From Caulobacter sp. UNC279MFTsu5.1 (lineage in GTDB: Bacteria; Pseudomonadota; Alphaproteobacteria; Caulobacterales; Caulobacteraceae): a DNA stretch of 64,000 bases. Location of the stretch: contig NZ_FORN01000025.1 of the NCBI RefSeq assembly GCF_900114015.1, forward strand, positions 1 through 64,000, given 5' to 3'. Shown here piece after piece: positions 62,951 to 64,000 of the stretch (its first letter is position 1; every line of letters begins with the position of its first letter). The notes beneath the pieces were generated by a model. The model had not been told where the DNA came from, did no database searches, and saw only the letters and a list, made by a program, of their open reading frames with translations. A program made the position numbers and the translations under genes.

Positions 62951-63020
62951 CCACGGCCTCCTGCTAACTTGGCCGGCAGAGGACCACGGAGGCGCGTAAA
63001 GGCTCCATGCGGGATGGCGC

Positions 63021-63044
63021 GACGGAGTGTAAGGGGAGCGTAAA
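63021..63044 (-). promoter_or_regulatory. KdpE-like operator upstream of the kdp operon
   Basis: On the minus strand, the 24-bp stretch begins TTTACGCT and ends TTACACTCCGTC. From memory it matches the E. coli KdpE site, which ends TTTACACCCCGCC, at about 17 of 24 positions. It is 71-94 bp before the first kdp start codon, a suitable place for an activator. A further CCTTTACG copy lies nearer the gene at about 62994-63001. Confidence 0.5.
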
Positions 63045-63053
63045 GGGGGAGCC

Positions 63054-63168
63054 GTGCGTCCTTAGAAGCTCGGCTACGCTTCGCACCTCAGGAAGAGGAA
63101 ATCAGCAGCGCCCGTGACCATCCGTCCTCATCCTGAGGCGCTCGCGCAGCGGGCCTCGAAGGACGCAC
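63054..63168. repeat. REP-like inverted repeat
   Basis: Two imperfect copies of a roughly 45-bp unit lie in opposite orientation: 63054-63099 (starts GTGCGTCCTT, ends CCTCAGGAAGAGGA) and 63125-63168 (read on the minus strand, the same start, ends CCTCAGGATGAGGA). They can pair into a long hairpin. This kind of interspersed palindrome is common between genes in Caulobacter and relatives. Confidence 0.7.
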
Positions 63169-63180
63169 GCGGTGAAACCC

Positions 63181-63984
63181 TCAGACCTCGAAGCGCATGC
63201 CGTCATAGGCCGGCTCGACGCCGGGGGGGAGTTTCGCCGCCAAGGCGTTGAAATCCAGGTCGATATGCAGGTTGGTCAAGATGGCCCGGCGCGGCTTGGC
63301 GCGAGCGATCCACTCCAGGGCCAGGCCGACATGGGCGTGGGTCGGATGCGGCGTCCAGCGCAGGGCGTCCACCACCCAGACGTCGAGATCAGCCAGGGCC
63401 GCCCAGCTCTCCTCGGGAAAACCGATGGCGTCGGGGGTGTAGGCGACCTTGCCGAACCGGTAGCCCACGGCGCGGATCTCGCCGTGATCGACGTCGAAGG
63501 TGGTCACCGGGATCGCGCCGCTGGGGCCGGCGATCTCCCAGGTCTGGCCGTGCGGCAGGATCGGATGGGCGTCGCAGATGGCCGGATAGCCGCCGCGGCT
63601 CTGGAAGATGTAGTCGAACCGCCGCCTGAGACTCTCGGTCGTATAGGCGTCCATATAGGTTGGCACGCGCTGGCGGGCGTTGAGGAAGAACGGCCGCAGG
63701 TCGTCGATGCCGTGAGCCTGGTCGGCGTGGTCGTGGGTGAACAGGCAGGCGTCCACCCGCCGGACCCCTGCCCTCACCGCCTGCAGGCGGAAGTCGGGAG
63801 ACGTGTCGACGACGACCGTGGTCTCGGCGGCCGGATCGGGGCCAGGCCGGCGCACCAGCATCGAGCAGCGGGTGCGCAGGTTCTTCGGTTCGGCCGGGTC
63901 GCAATCGCCCCAATTGCCGTCGGCCCGCGGCACGCCGCCCGACGAGCCGGAGCCCAGGATCGTGAACTCCAGCCTGCCGGTCAT
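63181..63984 (-). CDS. MBL-fold metallo-hydrolase (PhnP-like)
   Basis: A 267-aa metallo-beta-lactamase-fold hydrolase. GSGSSGGVPRADGNWGDCD at the start and the metal motif THDHADQAHGIDDLR (near residue 85) are typical of the PhnP/RNase Z-like branch that cleaves cyclic phosphodiesters. VDHGE and HAHVGLALEW supply other ligands. The ATG at 63984 lies just inside the window. It is separated from kdp by the REP-like element and reads toward it. Confidence 0.82.
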   Translation of the reverse strand: MTGRLEFTILGSGSSGGVPRADGNWGDCDPAEPKNLRTRCSMLVRRPGPDPAAETTVVVDTSPDFRLQAVRAGVRRVDACLFTHDHADQAHGIDDLRPFFLNARQRVPTYMDAYTTESLRRRFDYIFQSRGGYPAICDAHPILPHGQTWEIAGPSGAIPVTTFDVDHGEIRAVGYRFGKVAYTPDAIGFPEESWAALADLDVWVVDALRWTPHPTHAHVGLALEWIARAKPRRAILTNLHIDLDFNALAAKLPPGVEPAYDGMRFEV

Positions 63985-64000
63985 GCCGAGACGCTCGCGG

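Overview
The window is high-GC (roughly two thirds G+C), gene-dense alphaproteobacterial DNA. TonB-dependent receptors with DEIVVTAQKR-type TonB boxes, a FecI/FecR pair and an alginate-export-type porin point to a Caulobacter-like member of the Caulobacterales. That placement is an inference from gene style; no rRNA or other marker is present. I see no tRNA, rRNA, CRISPR array, transposase or integrase.

Layout. (1) 1-5883: a 5'-truncated amidohydrolase, DoxX-like and YoaK/DUF1275 membrane proteins and an outer-membrane porin form a tightly overlapping run, followed by an ECF sigma factor and its FecR-type anti-sigma factor. (2) 5866-10058: a convergent STN-domain TonB receptor and a divergent AraC-type regulator. 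(3) 10059-10907: a gene-poor stretch with a strikingly AT-rich core, at the edge of the next block. (4) 10908-38327: a type VI secretion (T6SS) locus. It encodes tssK-tssL-tssM-tagF-pppA on +, vgrG-DUF6931-like-fha on -, and tssA-B-C-hcp-tagJ-tssE-F-G-H-ppkA on +. It includes the complete threonine-phosphorylation control set (PpkA, PppA, Fha, TagF) but no recognisable TssJ or PAAR. A compact Ser-Asp-His hydrolase and an M23 endopeptidase sit at the left edge. (5) 38499-39078: two small unknown genes. (6) 39395-44423: a minus-strand operon of a membrane TIR-TPR protein, a 132-aa unknown and a TPR/SLOG-like/class III cyclase protein. It is divergent from a CRP-family regulator that keeps cyclic-nucleotide-binding residues. 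This is the best candidate for an undescribed signalling system. (7) 44526-51543: an amidohydrolase remnant, then TonB receptor, MFS transporter, TetR regulator, FAD-linked lactone oxidase and DSD1-type PLP enzyme, which look like one uptake-and-catabolism unit. (8) 51556-54892: flavin reductase-like protein, LuxR-type response regulator, and small unknown genes. (9) 54948-62950: the full Kdp potassium system (kdpFABCDE) on the minus strand, led by an extra 27-codon membrane mini-ORF and a KdpE-like operator. (10) An REP-like palindrome and a PhnP-like metallo-hydrolase close the window.

How the parts work together. The T6SS genes supply baseplate (TssA, E, F, G, K, VgrG), sheath (TssB, C), tube (Hcp), membrane anchor (TssL, M) and sheath-recycling ATPase (ClpV). 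PpkA and PppA would set Fha phosphorylation and TagF would restrain firing. In the TIR/cyclase module one arm could make a cyclic nucleotide and the adjacent CRP-like protein could read it. Assignments rest on motifs read by eye; no database search was run.
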